Shown: positions 8,346-17,697 of the stretch, piece by piece
Numbering within the stretch: position 1 is the stretch's first letter
Layout: every line of letters begins with the position of its first letter
From: Alphaproteobacteria bacterium
GTDB lineage: Bacteria; Pseudomonadota; Alphaproteobacteria; UBA2966; CAIVPW01
Direction of reading: 5' to 3'
Assembly: GCA_018658465.1 (NCBI GenBank)
Contig: JABHVE010000014.1
Coordinates: 1 to 53,224, forward strand
DNA length: 53,224 nt
The notes under the pieces: generated by a model
What the model saw: only the letters and a program-made list of their open reading frames with translations
What the model was told of the DNA's origin: nothing
Database searches by the model: none
Program-made: the position numbers and the translations under genes

Positions 8346-9197
8346 TTGCGATCCGATAAGATATTTGTGTGGCTGATCGGGGCTTTCCTGATCGGCGGCG
8401 TCGCCGTTGTGTCGACAATTGCCATCCGCACGGTCCCCTATGGTGGCGATCCCGAGGCGGCATTTGCAGCCGAAGATTACGACGCGGCTCTGGAATTCTG
8501 GCAGGCCCAGGCAGTGGACGGTGACGCACGGGCACTGATCCAAATTGGCTTGATGTACGAAAATTCATTGGGGGTTTTCGAAGATTTCCCCAAGGCCGCC
8601 GAATCCTATCTCCGCGCCGCCGAACTGGGCCAAGCCGATGGCTATTCGAAACTGGGTGCGTTGTACGAACAGGGCCGGGGGTTCGACACAGACATGGACG
8701 AAGCCATGCGCCTGTACGGAATGGCAGCGGACCAAGGCGATGCCCAGGGGCAATTCAAATTGGGGGCATTTTACGAGATTGGCCGCTATACCCAACGGAG
8801 TTACGACGAAGCGGCCCGGCTTTACGCATTGGCCGCGAATCAGGGGCATTCGGACGCCCAGGTCAGCCTTGGATCGCTGTATTTGGCCGGGCGCGGCGTC
8901 GAGCGAAATAATCGCGAAGCGGCAAAGTGGTACCGCGCCGCAGCCGAGGGCGGCAATGCTGGGGGCCAGTTCAGCATGGGGATTTTGTTCGAAAACGGAA
9001 TCACGGTTCCCCGCGATTATGTCCAGGCATATGCGTGGTATCGTCTGGCTGCGGTTCAGGAATACGGGGGCGCGGCCCGAAGCTTGTCCACCATCGAAGA
9101 ACAGCTGTCGCCGCCGGAGCTAGAACGGGCCAAAACATTGTCCGTGGAAATGTGGGAACTGTATGTGGCCCCGTTCCAAAATGGGGCCGAAGGCTAA
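8346..9197 (+). CDS. Membrane-anchored Sel1-repeat protein
   Basis: A 283-residue protein with an N-terminal signal anchor (FVWLIGAFLIGGVAVVSTIAI). It is followed by at least five Sel1-like repeats of about 36 residues, each with the A-x-G-x-x-x-LG-x-LY/F-E-x-G-x-G pattern (for example YSKLGALYEQGRGF, AQVSLGSLYLAGRGV, GQFSMGILFENGI). Sel1 repeats mediate protein-protein contacts. The start is TTG at 8346, supported by GGAG six bases upstream; no ATG is available near the signal anchor. The downstream TPR gene follows after 25 bases, so the two form a likely operon of periplasmic scaffolding proteins. Client proteins are unknown. Confidence 0.88.
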   Translation: MRSDKIFVWLIGAFLIGGVAVVSTIAIRTVPYGGDPEAAFAAEDYDAALEFWQAQAVDGDARALIQIGLMYENSLGVFEDFPKAAESYLRAAELGQADGYSKLGALYEQGRGFDTDMDEAMRLYGMAADQGDAQGQFKLGAFYEIGRYTQRSYDEAARLYALAANQGHSDAQVSLGSLYLAGRGVERNNREAAKWYRAAAEGGNAGGQFSMGILFENGITVPRDYVQAYAWYRLAAVQEYGGAARSLSTIEEQLSPPELERAKTLSVEMWELYVAPFQNGAEG

Positions 9198-9222
9198 CCG
9201 GATAAAGAGAAGGAAGCGCGGA

Positions 9223-10731
9223 ATGTTTGCAAAGGTTCGGAATCAGCTGGTCGGCGGGTTAGCCGCACTGATCCTTGTTGCCTTCATGGTGCCCGCGCTG
9301 CCATCGACGGCTGCCGCCGATGCCATGGCAGATTTGGACGCCGCAATCACAGCGTTTCAGCGCAACGATTTGCAGGGGGCCTTGGACCTGATTGATGGAG
9401 CAATTGCGACGGGGGAACTGGAGCCAAGCGTTCTGGCCGGTGCCCACAACAATCGCGGCATTATTTTCACCGTTATGGAACGCCCGGAAGACGCGGTTGG
9501 TGCCTACACCCAGGCCTTGGCGGTTTCCCCCGGATTGCCCCAGGCATTGCGTGGCCGAGCCGTGGCCTTGAACGTGCTCAGCCGGTTTCTCGAGGCCCTC
9601 CCCGACTTTGACCTTGCCTTGGCCGACCGCCCCGACGATCCCTACATTTTGAACCAGCGCGGATTGGCCTATGTGGGGATTGGCGACCATGTCAGTGCCG
9701 CCAACGATTTCCAGGCCGCCCTTGATTTGGACCCGGGGTATTTGGAAGTCCGCCTGAATTTGTTGGAAGCCCTGAAAGCATCGGGCCAGAGCGATCGCAT
9801 TGGCGCGGTTGAAGCTGGCGAAGCCGTGATTGATGGGCAAACTCAGTATGGATTAGGCAATTACGAAAAGGCCCTGGCCTATTTTTCCCAGGCCTTAGAT
9901 TTGGATCAAAACAACGGGGATGCCCTGTTCGAGCGCGGTCGAGCCTTTATCAGCCTTGGCCGATTTGCCGAAGCCATCGAAGATTTTGACACTCTGATCG
10001 CCTTTGAGCTCGACAACCCCACGGCCTATTTTAATCGCGCTCTGGCTTATGAAAACTTGGATGAATTCGCCTTGGCTGTGGCCGACTACACATCAAGCAT
10101 TGCGCTGGACGCCACCAATCTAGACGCATTTTCCAGGCGCGCTCGGGGCTATGCGAAGTTGATGAATTACGAAGCCGCAGTGGCCGACTACACGGTGATT
10201 TTGGATCAGAAAGCGTTCAACACTTCGGCTCTGCGCAGCCGTGGTTATGCGGCGTTTAATTTGGGCCGGTTCGATCTAACCAATCGGGATCACGCCCTGG
10301 CGGTTCTGGACGAGCAAGTGTCCGACGCCACCCGGATGTTCAATGCCATTTGGTCCTATCTGGCGGCGAACCACCTGGGGCTGGACGCCTCAAGCGAGCT
10401 CGCAGCGAATATGCAAGAAATTTCCGATAGCACCAATCGGTTCGTGGCTCAGCCGGTGAATGTTTTCTCGATCTGGCCAGGTCCGGTGGCGGCGTTGTAC
10501 CTGGGATTCATAACCCCGGAAGCATTGCGGGCGTACGGGGTCGCCTCGGAATTCCAGACCCAGGCCCAACGTATGGCAGAAGTAACATTTTATTTGGGGC
10601 AGTATTATTTGGCCCAAGGCGACGTTGCCCAAGCCCGGGATTACTTTCAGCAAACCCTGGCCACCGGGGTTACCAGCTATTTTGAATACTCCGGGGCGGT
10701 CGCAGAACTGGGCCGCATCGGCGCACCTTAG
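9223..10731 (+). CDS. Exported TPR-repeat protein
   Basis: A 502-residue protein with a signal peptide (LAALILVAFMVPALPSTAAADA) followed by about nine TPR-type helix pairs (for example AHNNRGIIFTVMERPEDAVGAYTQAL, DALFERGRAFISLGRFAEAIEDF, AYFNRALAYENLDEFALAVADY). It probably acts as a periplasmic interaction scaffold; partners are unknown. The start at 9223 has AGGAAG upstream; twenty upstream in-frame codons overlap the end of the Sel1 gene and look non-coding. The TAG stop overlaps the TAA stop of the opposite-strand typA in the four bases TTAG. Confidence 0.88.
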   Translation: MFAKVRNQLVGGLAALILVAFMVPALPSTAAADAMADLDAAITAFQRNDLQGALDLIDGAIATGELEPSVLAGAHNNRGIIFTVMERPEDAVGAYTQALAVSPGLPQALRGRAVALNVLSRFLEALPDFDLALADRPDDPYILNQRGLAYVGIGDHVSAANDFQAALDLDPGYLEVRLNLLEALKASGQSDRIGAVEAGEAVIDGQTQYGLGNYEKALAYFSQALDLDQNNGDALFERGRAFISLGRFAEAIEDFDTLIAFELDNPTAYFNRALAYENLDEFALAVADYTSSIALDATNLDAFSRRARGYAKLMNYEAAVADYTVILDQKAFNTSALRSRGYAAFNLGRFDLTNRDHALAVLDEQVSDATRMFNAIWSYLAANHLGLDASSELAANMQEISDSTNRFVAQPVNVFSIWPGPVAALYLGFITPEALRAYGVASEFQTQAQRMAEVTFYLGQYYLAQGDVAQARDYFQQTLATGVTSYFEYSGAVAELGRIGAP

Positions 10732-12551
10732 CCCTCGGCCATTATTTTGGACGCCCGTTTGCGTTCGTGGGGCAACAACAACCGCTTGCGCAGGCGGACG
10801 GATTTCGGCGTCACTTCCACAAGCTCGTCACGGTCGATATAGGCGATGGCTGCCTCTAGGCTCAGCTTGCGCGGCGTTGTCAGGCGCACGGCTTCGTCTT
10901 TTGACGTGGTGCGAATGTTGCTGAGCTGTTTGGCCTTCAAAGGGTTCACATCCAGATCGTTGGATCGGGAATGCTCGCCAATGATCATCCCCTGGTAAAC
11001 ATCAACACCCGGGTCGATGAACATGTCACCGCGGTCTTCCAGGTTCCACAATGCGAACGGTACCGCCGTCCCCATTGCGGTGGACACCAACACGCCGCTG
11101 CGGCGGCCAGTGATCTCTCCCCGATACGGGCCATATTCCAAGAACAGCCGGTTCATTACGCCGGTGCCCCGGGTGTCGGTGAGGAACTCCCCGTGGTAGC
11201 CAATCAGCCCCCGTGATGGGGCATGGAACACCAGCCGCTGGCGGCCGGCGCCAAAGGGCGCCATGTTCTGCATCTCGCCTTTGCGCTCGGCCATTTTTTC
11301 GACCACGGTCCCCGAATGCTCTTCGTCCACATCGATGATGACTTCTTCGATGGGTTCCAATCGCTGGCCGGTTTTTGGGTCGGTGGAATACAGCACTCTG
11401 GGCCGGCTGATCGCGACTTCGAAGCCTTCTCGGCGCATGGTTTCGATCAGCACCCCAAGCTGAAGTTCCCCACGCCCGGCAACTTCAAAACTGTCGGCGG
11501 AATCGGTTTCACTCACCTGGATGGCAACATTGCCCTCGGCCTCTTGGGCCAGGCGGGCACGGATCATGCGGCTGGTGACCTTCGATCCTTCGCGTCCGGC
11601 CAAGGGTGAATTGTTGACCGAAAATGTCATGGCCAGTGTGGGTGGATCAATGGGTTCCGCCGCGATCGGCTCTGTCACCTTTGGGTCGCACAGGGTGTCG
11701 GCCACGCTGGCGGATTTAAACCCGGTGATGGCAACGATGTCGCCAGCGTCTGCGCGATCTTGGGCGATCCGTTCCAGGCCGCGAAAAGCCAACAGTTTGG
11801 TGATCCTGGCTTGTTCGACTTCCTTGCCATCCCGGGTCAACGTCTTGACGGTGACATTCGGCGTGATGGACCCCGACAAAATTCGCCCCGTCAAAACCCG
11901 GCCCAAAAACGCATCGGACTCTAACGTGGTCACAAGCATTTTGAACGGCTGGTCCAGCTCCACGGTGGGCTCTGGCACATGGCGCACCACCAAATCGAAA
12001 AGCGGGCCTAAATCTTTTTGCGGGCCATCGCGTTCTTCGTCGGCCCATCCAGATCGTCCCGAGGCATAAAGCACGGGAAAATCCAGTTGGGTTTCGTTGG
12101 CCTCCAAGGCCACGAACAGGTCAAAAATTTCGTTCAGCACTTCGTCGGGGCGGGAATCAGAGCGGTCAATTTTGTTGATGACTACAATCGGGTTCAATCC
12201 CAACCGCAGTGCCTTACCGGTAACGAATTTGGTTTGCGGAAGAACACCTTCCGCCGAATCCACCAACACCACCACGCCGTCGACCATGGACAAAATCCGT
12301 TCCACTTCGCCGCCGAAATCGGCGTGTCCCGGGGTATCGACGATGTTAATGCGAACATTATTCCACACCAACGATGTGCATTTGGCCAAGATCGTGATGC
12401 CGCGTTCGCGCTCCAACACATTGGAATCCATGGCCCGTTCCGCCACCTGTTGATTGGCGCGAAAAGTCCCGCTTTGGGCCAACAGAGCATCCACCAGGGT
12501 GGTTTTGCCGTGGTCCACATGGGCGATAATGGCGATGTTTCGAATCTGCAT
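10728..12551 (-). CDS. typA: Ribosome-associated GTPase TypA/BipA
   Basis: A translational GTPase of the EF-G family that aids 50S assembly and stress adaptation. The 607-residue length fits the family. The G domain shows G1 AHVDHGKTT, the switch [11 protein letters not shown]4 NKIDR and the effector stretch [11 protein letters not shown]. Domains II, III and V follow, then the BipA-specific C-terminal domain ([17 protein letters not shown]). The start MQIRNIAII aligns with the family; the 61 extra upstream codons are open but show no homology. The ORF shares its last four bases with the convergent TPR gene. Confidence 0.96.
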   Translation of the reverse strand: MQIRNIAIIAHVDHGKTTLVDALLAQSGTFRANQQVAERAMDSNVLERERGITILAKCTSLVWNNVRINIVDTPGHADFGGEVERILSMVDGVVVLVDSAEGVLPQTKFVTGKALRLGLNPIVVINKIDRSDSRPDEVLNEIFDLFVALEANETQLDFPVLYASGRSGWADEERDGPQKDLGPLFDLVVRHVPEPTVELDQPFKMLVTTLESDAFLGRVLTGRILSGSITPNVTVKTLTRDGKEVEQARITKLLAFRGLERIAQDRADAGDIVAITGFKSASVADTLCDPKVTEPIAAEPIDPPTLAMTFSVNNSPLAGREGSKVTSRMIRARLAQEAEGNVAIQVSETDSADSFEVAGRGELQLGVLIETMRREGFEVAISRPRVLYSTDPKTGQRLEPIEEVIIDVDEEHSGTVVEKMAERKGEMQNMAPFGAGRQRLVFHAPSRGLIGYHGEFLTDTRGTGVMNRLFLEYGPYRGEITGRRSGVLVSTAMGTAVPFALWNLEDRGDMFIDPGVDVYQGMIIGEHSRSNDLDVNPLKAKQLSNIRTTSKDEAVRLTTPRKLSLEAAIAYIDRDELVEVTPKSVRLRKRLLLPHERKRASKIMAEG

Positions 12552-12748
12552 ACGCGGCGGCCGCAAGGCCCCTTCAATCAAAGTCAGTGTTGGTTCCGGG
12601 AAGATGGGTCCGGCCGGTATCGGCATCAGACGCCCATCCGCTGGCGGTTTATGTGCTGAATCTAGGCTGAGTGCAAAGGAAAACGGTGTGGCACATGGTA
12701 TGGGCCCGCCACTTAGCATAGATTTAAGGCCCATCCCACGGAGCCCAA

Positions 12749-13381
12749 ATGCCCAAATCCCCGCCCGAAAATTCAGCGTTGTTGATCATCGACCTGCAAA
12801 ATGATTTTTGCTCGGGCGGCGGCCTGGCGGTGCCGGGGGGCGAGGAAATCGTGGCAACCGTTAATCGCCTGGGCTCTGGGTTTTCCGCCACCGTTCTGAC
12901 CCAAGATTGGCATCCAGCGGGCCATTCGTCCTTTGCCTCAGCCCACCCTGGGGCGTCCCCCTATGCCCTGACCGAGGCCGCCTACGGCCCCCAGGTTTTG
13001 TGGCCCGACCACTGCATTCAAGGCACCGATGGCGCAGAATTTCATGGCGACTTGGACACTACACAAGCCGACTTGATCGTGCGCAAGGGCTTTCGCCCTT
13101 CGATCGATTCCTATTCAGCCTTCCAGGAAAATGACCGCCAGACCTCCACCGGCCTGGCCGGATATCTGCGCGATCGGGGCATAAAGCACGTCACCCTGTG
13201 TGGTCTGGCCCTGGATTTTTGCGTGAAATGGTCAGCTTTGGATGCGGTGACCAATGGATTTGCCGCGACAGTGTTGACCGATGTCTGCCGGGCGATCGAC
13301 CTGGATGGCTCCAAGACCACTGCGGAATCCGAGATGGCCGCCGCCGGTGTCACACTGGCCACCTCTGACGCCCTCCTTTAG
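12749..13381 (+). CDS. pncA: Nicotinamidase (bifunctional nicotinamidase/pyrazinamidase type)
   Basis: Hydrolyses nicotinamide to nicotinate in NAD salvage. The 210-residue isochorismatase-fold protein has the catalytic triad Asp15 (IIDLQNDF), Lys113 (VRKGF) and Cys158 (DFCV). The metal site is Asp53/His55/His59 in [15 protein letters not shown] lies just before the ATG. The TAG stop overlaps the stop of thiI on the other strand by four bases. Confidence 0.95.
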   Translation: MPKSPPENSALLIIDLQNDFCSGGGLAVPGGEEIVATVNRLGSGFSATVLTQDWHPAGHSSFASAHPGASPYALTEAAYGPQVLWPDHCIQGTDGAEFHGDLDTTQADLIVRKGFRPSIDSYSAFQENDRQTSTGLAGYLRDRGIKHVTLCGLALDFCVKWSALDAVTNGFAATVLTDVCRAIDLDGSKTTAESEMAAAGVTLATSDALL

Positions 13382-14844
13382 GCGGCGCGGTCCGCCACAT
13401 ACTGCTTCACGGCGCTAAGGCCACCTTCGAAAGCATAGGCCTCGAAGCCACTTTGTTGCATGACTTCGACGACCCCGGCGGAATGCATCCCGTGGGCGCA
13501 ATACACAACATAGGTCGGCGCTTTATCCAGGCGCCCCAAAGAATCCATCAGCGCCACCGGGTCCTTGTTTTGCGCACCTTGCACATGCCAATCCTGGAAG
13601 TGATCCGGCGTCTGACAATCAATCACCAGCGCGCCGTCGGGAATCCGATCCATGTAGATGTAGGGCTGGCGCATGTCGGCTGATGTCACTTGGTTCAAAT
13701 CGATGATTTTGCGTGTGGCCACTGCTTGATCGAGAATCGCCCGATCCAATTTCTGGTCTTCATGTTCCAGCCGCGCCCGGGTGCTGGTGACCACGGGCCG
13801 ACCCGGCGCAATGCCGCAGTATTCTTTGACCCGCTTCGAAAGTGCTGCGGTTCCAATGTCCCCAGCGGCATCGACGATTTCTTGTTTGTCGAACCCAACA
13901 AGCGGCCGCAGCACCGGCACCGAGGCCGCAGGCTCAATCGCCTGCAAATTTCCCAATGTCTGAGACGACACCTGGCCCAAAGCCTCGCCGGTAACGATGG
14001 CTTCGCCCCCGGTTTCCCGGGCGATAGCACTGGCGGCCCGATACATCAGGCGCTTCAACATGACCTGGGAATATTCCGGGCGGCCCGAAGCTTTTAGATC
14101 CCGAACCGGGCCATCAAAATCGATCACATGGAGCCGGGAATTATGGCCGAACCCCCAGGCGTCATTCAGGACCTTGGTGACCTGAAGCACCATGCGTTCG
14201 TAGGCACCGCCGCCCAAATTGCAAAACACGTGGTCCAGAGCAATGCCGCGTTTCATGATCCGCCACGCTGCCACCGGGCTGTCAAAGCCACCAGACATCA
14301 AAGCGACCGCCTTGCCGCCAACACCCACCGGCAATCCACCGGCACCCCGGCGGCGGTCAGTGAACAGGGTGCAATTGTCGGCACCAATTTCCACATGAAC
14401 GGTGATGTCGGGTTTGGTCAGGTTGACCGTGCCAAATGGGTTCAGAGCCGCGCCAAGTTGTTCGTTAATCGACTGGGTAGAAAATCCCAGTTGCACAGTT
14501 TTTTTGGCGCGCACGGCATAGGTTTTGCCCTTTAGACGCTCGGCGAATTTTTCCAGGCCCGTGGCAATAATGTCTTCCACCGTTGGCGGGCATTCGGCCT
14601 CGACCAAGGAATAGGTGCCGATGCCGAATACCCGGGGCAGTACGGTCATGGCCGCTTTGGGGTCTTGGGTGGTCAGATACAGGCGACCAAAATCTTGGCG
14701 CATGACCGCCGTGGCCCCGACGCTGCGCAGGGCATGCTTTATATTTCCGCGCAGAATCTTTTCGAACTTGCGCCGGGTTCGCCGGGATTTAATAGCAACC
14801 TCGGCGGCGGGACGAACAATGATCAGGCCGTTATTGTCGAGCAT
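13378..14844 (-). CDS. thiI: tRNA uracil 4-sulfurtransferase ThiI with C-terminal rhodanese domain
   Basis: Makes 4-thiouridine in tRNA and, in enzymes with a rhodanese tail, can supply sulfur for thiamine thiazole. The 488-residue protein has an N-terminal ferredoxin-like/THUMP region (about 1-170), a PP-loop ATPase with SGGFDSPVA (about residue 185), and a rhodanese domain from about 390 with the candidate persulfide Cys in YCAHGMHSAG. This is the long E. coli-like form. The start at 14844 gives MLDNNGLIIVRPAAEVAIKS, matching the family. It is a single gene, convergent with pncA. Confidence 0.94.
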   Translation of the reverse strand: MLDNNGLIIVRPAAEVAIKSRRTRRKFEKILRGNIKHALRSVGATAVMRQDFGRLYLTTQDPKAAMTVLPRVFGIGTYSLVEAECPPTVEDIIATGLEKFAERLKGKTYAVRAKKTVQLGFSTQSINEQLGAALNPFGTVNLTKPDITVHVEIGADNCTLFTDRRRGAGGLPVGVGGKAVALMSGGFDSPVAAWRIMKRGIALDHVFCNLGGGAYERMVLQVTKVLNDAWGFGHNSRLHVIDFDGPVRDLKASGRPEYSQVMLKRLMYRAASAIARETGGEAIVTGEALGQVSSQTLGNLQAIEPAASVPVLRPLVGFDKQEIVDAAGDIGTAALSKRVKEYCGIAPGRPVVTSTRARLEHEDQKLDRAILDQAVATRKIIDLNQVTSADMRQPYIYMDRIPDGALVIDCQTPDHFQDWHVQGAQNKDPVALMDSLGRLDKAPTYVVYCAHGMHSAGVVEVMQQSGFEAYAFEGGLSAVKQYVADRAA

Positions 14845-14994
14845 CTAAACGTCTTTCCAAAGTATCTGTGGAACTCCCTACACCCGGTGCCATCCGGGCT
14901 TCAAGCCCGAACCATCAACATGATTGGCCACAGCGTATTGCCCCGACCCGGCAACCCCGGTACGATTCACAGATTGCGGGGGTTGGAGGAAAGA

Positions 14995-15630
14995 ATGAAA
15001 CGATCACTGTTGGCGGCACTTGTGTTTGGATTCACTGCATTCGCCGTAATGCCATCGGCGGAGGCCCGCCAAGTGTATTCCGGCCAGGATCTAATTTTGA
15101 ACTGCCAGGATGTCGTCGTCTGTGACGAATTTCTTGTGGCGTTGTTGGACTCCCACGCGACCCTTGAAGGCTGGTATCAGCTCCCCGCAACCGTGTGCCC
15201 CCCCGCCGATCTTGGTATGAACTTGATGTGGGGATTGGTTCGGGCATTTCTTGATCGTACCGAAAACAGCTTGCCGGAGAGCAGTGCGGGAAGCCTCGCC
15301 CTGATCGCCTTGGAAAGCGCCCTGCCCTGCACCCAAGATGGGGCGCCAGTAACCTCGGTTTTGCCCAGGTTTCGCACCGGAATTGATTTAGCTGTCACCT
15401 GCGCCGACCCTATTTTATGCGAAGCTTTTTTGCTTGGGGTGTTGGACAGCCATCAGACCCTAATTGATTGGGGCAGAATTCAGCCCCTGGTGTGTTTGCC
15501 GGAAGAGGCCACAAACCCCGGACTGATGGTGACGGTGATCCAATATCTGGAATCCCATCAGGATAATTTGGATTTTTCCGCCGGAAGTTTGGTGCTTTTG
15601 GCGTTATCTGAGGCCCATGGGTGCTCTTGA
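14995..15630 (+). CDS. Secreted protein with two Rap1a/Tai-like four-cysteine repeats
   Basis: A 211-residue protein with a signal peptide (MKRSLLAALVFGFTAFAVMPSAEA). Two homologous units follow, with cysteines at 37, 43, 68, 112 and at 136, 142, 167, 210; spacings are 6-25-44 and 6-25-43. Each unit shows C-x5-C-x-x-F/A-L-x-x-x-LDSH, a V-C-x-P turn and a final AL..A..C. This pattern resembles the Rap1a/Tai family, which includes periplasmic immunity proteins against type VI effectors, but most alphaproteobacterial members have unknown roles and no effector gene is nearby. GGAGGA sits directly before the ATG. A terminator-like hairpin follows at 15698. Confidence 0.75.
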   Translation: MKRSLLAALVFGFTAFAVMPSAEARQVYSGQDLILNCQDVVVCDEFLVALLDSHATLEGWYQLPATVCPPADLGMNLMWGLVRAFLDRTENSLPESSAGSLALIALESALPCTQDGAPVTSVLPRFRTGIDLAVTCADPILCEAFLLGVLDSHQTLIDWGRIQPLVCLPEEATNPGLMVTVIQYLESHQDNLDFSAGSLVLLALSEAHGCS

Positions 15631-15697
15631 GCCACCATGGTGATTGATTTTTTCGCCTAGGTGGTGAAGATTGGGCTCGGTGCTGAGAAATCAGCGG

Positions 15698-15725
15698 CAG
15701 GAACCAGCAATTCCTGGGTTTTTTT
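15698..15725 (+). terminator. Rho-independent terminator after the Rap1a/Tai-like gene
   Basis: The stem CAGGAA/TTCCTG (15698-15703 with 15711-15716) has a seven-base loop and is followed by GG and seven T. It lies 68 bases past the stop codon at 15630. Confidence 0.65.
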
Positions 15726-15750
15726 GAACTTTTAATGCGGGCGTGAACCG

Positions 15751-15891
15751 ATGAACGAATTGTTTCTTCTGATTGCGATTATTGTTTTCACCCTCGCCGT
15801 CATGGGCGGCTTGGCCTATCTGGCCAAAATCTGGATGGCTGCCCGGGAAGTGGCGCTGAAAGAAGCCGGCCGCATCGACGGCGGCAGCTAA
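15751..15891 (+). CDS. Single-pass membrane microprotein (46 aa)
   Basis: A short ORF reading MNELFLLIAIIVFTLAVMGG, continuing with an amphipathic basic tail and ending in RIDGGS. The first 28 residues form one membrane helix. No strong ribosome site is visible. It begins 25 bases after a terminator, so it would need its own promoter. The codon choice and the helix-plus-amphipathic-tail design look genuine, but homologues cannot be checked here. Confidence 0.5.
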   Translation: MNELFLLIAIIVFTLAVMGGLAYLAKIWMAAREVALKEAGRIDGGS

Positions 15892-15930
15892 CTAGAAGCT
15901 ATCCGCCGCCCTCGCCATCCGCGGGGGTTT

Positions 15931-16374
15931 TCAAATACAGTTCGGAACCAGGACGCTAATGGCGTTCACTTTGTCGTTGAACGAAGTGGCTTTGGCGCCG
16001 GCGATCGAGATGACGTCCAGAAGCAGCGCACCTGGGTGGCCGTCTAACGTGATAAATTGAAACAAAATATCCGTGGTCTCCCCTGGGACCGTCACCAAGA
16101 ACCCTTCCCCGGTCATCTCCCCCGAAACATCTGGTGTGGAACGCGGGCGTTCCCCGGCGGCCACCAAGGCCTGGATGCGATCATTCGCACAACCAGCGAA
16201 CTGCCCGACTGAATACCCCGGGCCGTCGCCAGCCTCTGACAGGATCATGGTTTTATCGAATTCAGGCCCGGTCATGGGGGCGGCCTGGACGCTTCCGGTC
16301 ATACCGGCGAATAAAAGGCCTGCGAAACCCATTGCAAGGCCGACGAAGTTGGTACGCTGTGCTGATTTTTTCAT
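15931..16374 (-). CDS. Small exported protein of unknown function
   Basis: Not recognised. A 147-residue protein with a signal peptide (MKKSAQRTNFVGLAMGFAGLLFAGMTGSVQAA) and a mature part of about 115 residues. Two cysteines (in FAGCAND and at the very end, PNCI) could form one disulfide. The mature part looks beta-rich (GFLVTVPGETTDILFQFITLDG). ATG 16374 is chosen over TTG 16380 because the signal peptide then starts MKK. It is divergent from the ABC importer, with 123 bases between them. Confidence 0.7.
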   Translation of the reverse strand: MKKSAQRTNFVGLAMGFAGLLFAGMTGSVQAAPMTGPEFDKTMILSEAGDGPGYSVGQFAGCANDRIQALVAAGERPRSTPDVSGEMTGEGFLVTVPGETTDILFQFITLDGHPGALLLDVISIAGAKATSFNDKVNAISVLVPNCI

Positions 16375-16497
16375 GGGCAAACTAAAAACCGATCAGACGC
16401 ACTTTGTAAAGCCCGGCCAACATCGGCGGCCACCCCATGGGTGGCTGAACGGTGCTAGTATCCCCGCCCCACCGACCGCGACGCAACAGGGATAGGC

Positions 16498-17685
16498 ATG
16501 AACCTTCGAGGCATTGGAATTTTGGCGGCTCTGGCTGTGGCCGCCCTGGTCTTTTGGGTCACCGGTCCACCAAACCAGCCCGACCAGGTGCGCATCGGCT
16601 TTGTCACAACCTTGACCACCGGCACCGGGGTCATCGGGGCCGACATGCGCGACGCCTTCGAGCTTGCCCTGGACCACATGGGCCGGACCATGGGCGGACT
16701 TGATGTTTCGGTGTCCTATGAAGACGACGCGGTTGACCCAAGCATCGGTCGCCAAAAAACCGAACGGTTGGTCCAGCGGGACAAGGTGCATTTCGTCAGC
16801 GGGTTTATCTGGTCGAATGTCTTGCTGGCGTCCTATCAGGCCGCGACCGACAACGATGTCTTCCTGATTGGGGCAAACGCCGGGCCGTCACAATTGGCGG
16901 GGGAGGCATGCAATCGAAACTTCTTTTCCACGTCCTGGCAAAATGACCAAACCACCATGGCTATGGGCGAAGTTCTGAACGATCAGGTCAGCACTGTTTA
17001 CGTCATGGCCCCGAATTACGCCGCTGGGCGCAACATGATTGCGGGGGTCGAGCGCACCTTCCAGGGGGAGATCGCAGACAAAACCTTGACCCAATTCCCC
17101 GACCAATTGGATTTCGCCGCCGAGCTTGCCAACATTCGTGCGGCGTCCCCAGAGGCCGTCTGGGTGTTCTACCCAGGAAATTTTGGCACCCAATTTTTTC
17201 AGCAGTATTCCCAGGCCGGGTTGCTTGGGGAAATCCCCTTGTATTCGACCTTCAGCATCGACGCCCTGAACCTGCCGCAAATCGGTGAACTGGTGGAAGG
17301 TACCCAAATGACTCAGTCCTGGTCGCCGGACATGGACAACCCGGCCAATCAAAAATTCGTCGGCGATTTCCGCGCCAAATATGGGCGCTATCCGTCGTTT
17401 TATGCGGCCCAGGCGTATGACGCCGCCATGCTGATCCGCAGCGCGGTCGAGGCGGTGGAGGGGGATTTGGAAGACTTGAATGGGTTGCGCCAAGCGTTGG
17501 CCCGCGCCGATTTTCAATCCGTCCGGGGCAAATTTTCGTTTGGTGAAAACCATTTTCCCATTCAGGATTTCTTCCTGCGCGAAGTGGTGCGGGACGCCGA
17601 CGGCGCCTTCACCACCCGCATTGTCGACGTGGTCTATTCGGATCACGTTGATCCCTATGCCAAAGACTGCTCCATGCAGCCATAG
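16498..17685 (+). CDS. Branched-chain amino-acid-type ABC transporter substrate-binding protein
   Basis: A 395-residue periplasmic-binding-protein type I fold of the Leu/Ile/Val-binding family. After an N-terminal hydrophobic segment (GIGILAALAVAALVFWV) come the first lobe (VRIGFVTTLTTGTGVIGADM...) and the crossover pattern of the family (YAAGRNMIAGVERTF, FYPGNFGTQFFQQYSQAGL). The N-terminal segment lacks both a lipobox Cys and a clear AxA cleavage site, so it may stay anchored. AGGGATAGG precedes the ATG. It is the first gene of a five-gene importer operon. The true ligand is uncertain; relatives carry amino acids, amides, urea or aromatic acids. Confidence 0.9.
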   Translation: MNLRGIGILAALAVAALVFWVTGPPNQPDQVRIGFVTTLTTGTGVIGADMRDAFELALDHMGRTMGGLDVSVSYEDDAVDPSIGRQKTERLVQRDKVHFVSGFIWSNVLLASYQAATDNDVFLIGANAGPSQLAGEACNRNFFSTSWQNDQTTMAMGEVLNDQVSTVYVMAPNYAAGRNMIAGVERTFQGEIADKTLTQFPDQLDFAAELANIRAASPEAVWVFYPGNFGTQFFQQYSQAGLLGEIPLYSTFSIDALNLPQIGELVEGTQMTQSWSPDMDNPANQKFVGDFRAKYGRYPSFYAAQAYDAAMLIRSAVEAVEGDLEDLNGLRQALARADFQSVRGKFSFGENHFPIQDFFLREVVRDADGAFTTRIVDVVYSDHVDPYAKDCSMQP

Positions 17686-17697
17686 GCCACCGGTCGA

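Noticed and set aside
12018-12659. Plus-strand frame of 213 codons opposite typA
   Set aside because: It lies over the conserved G domain of typA and has no recognisable domain.
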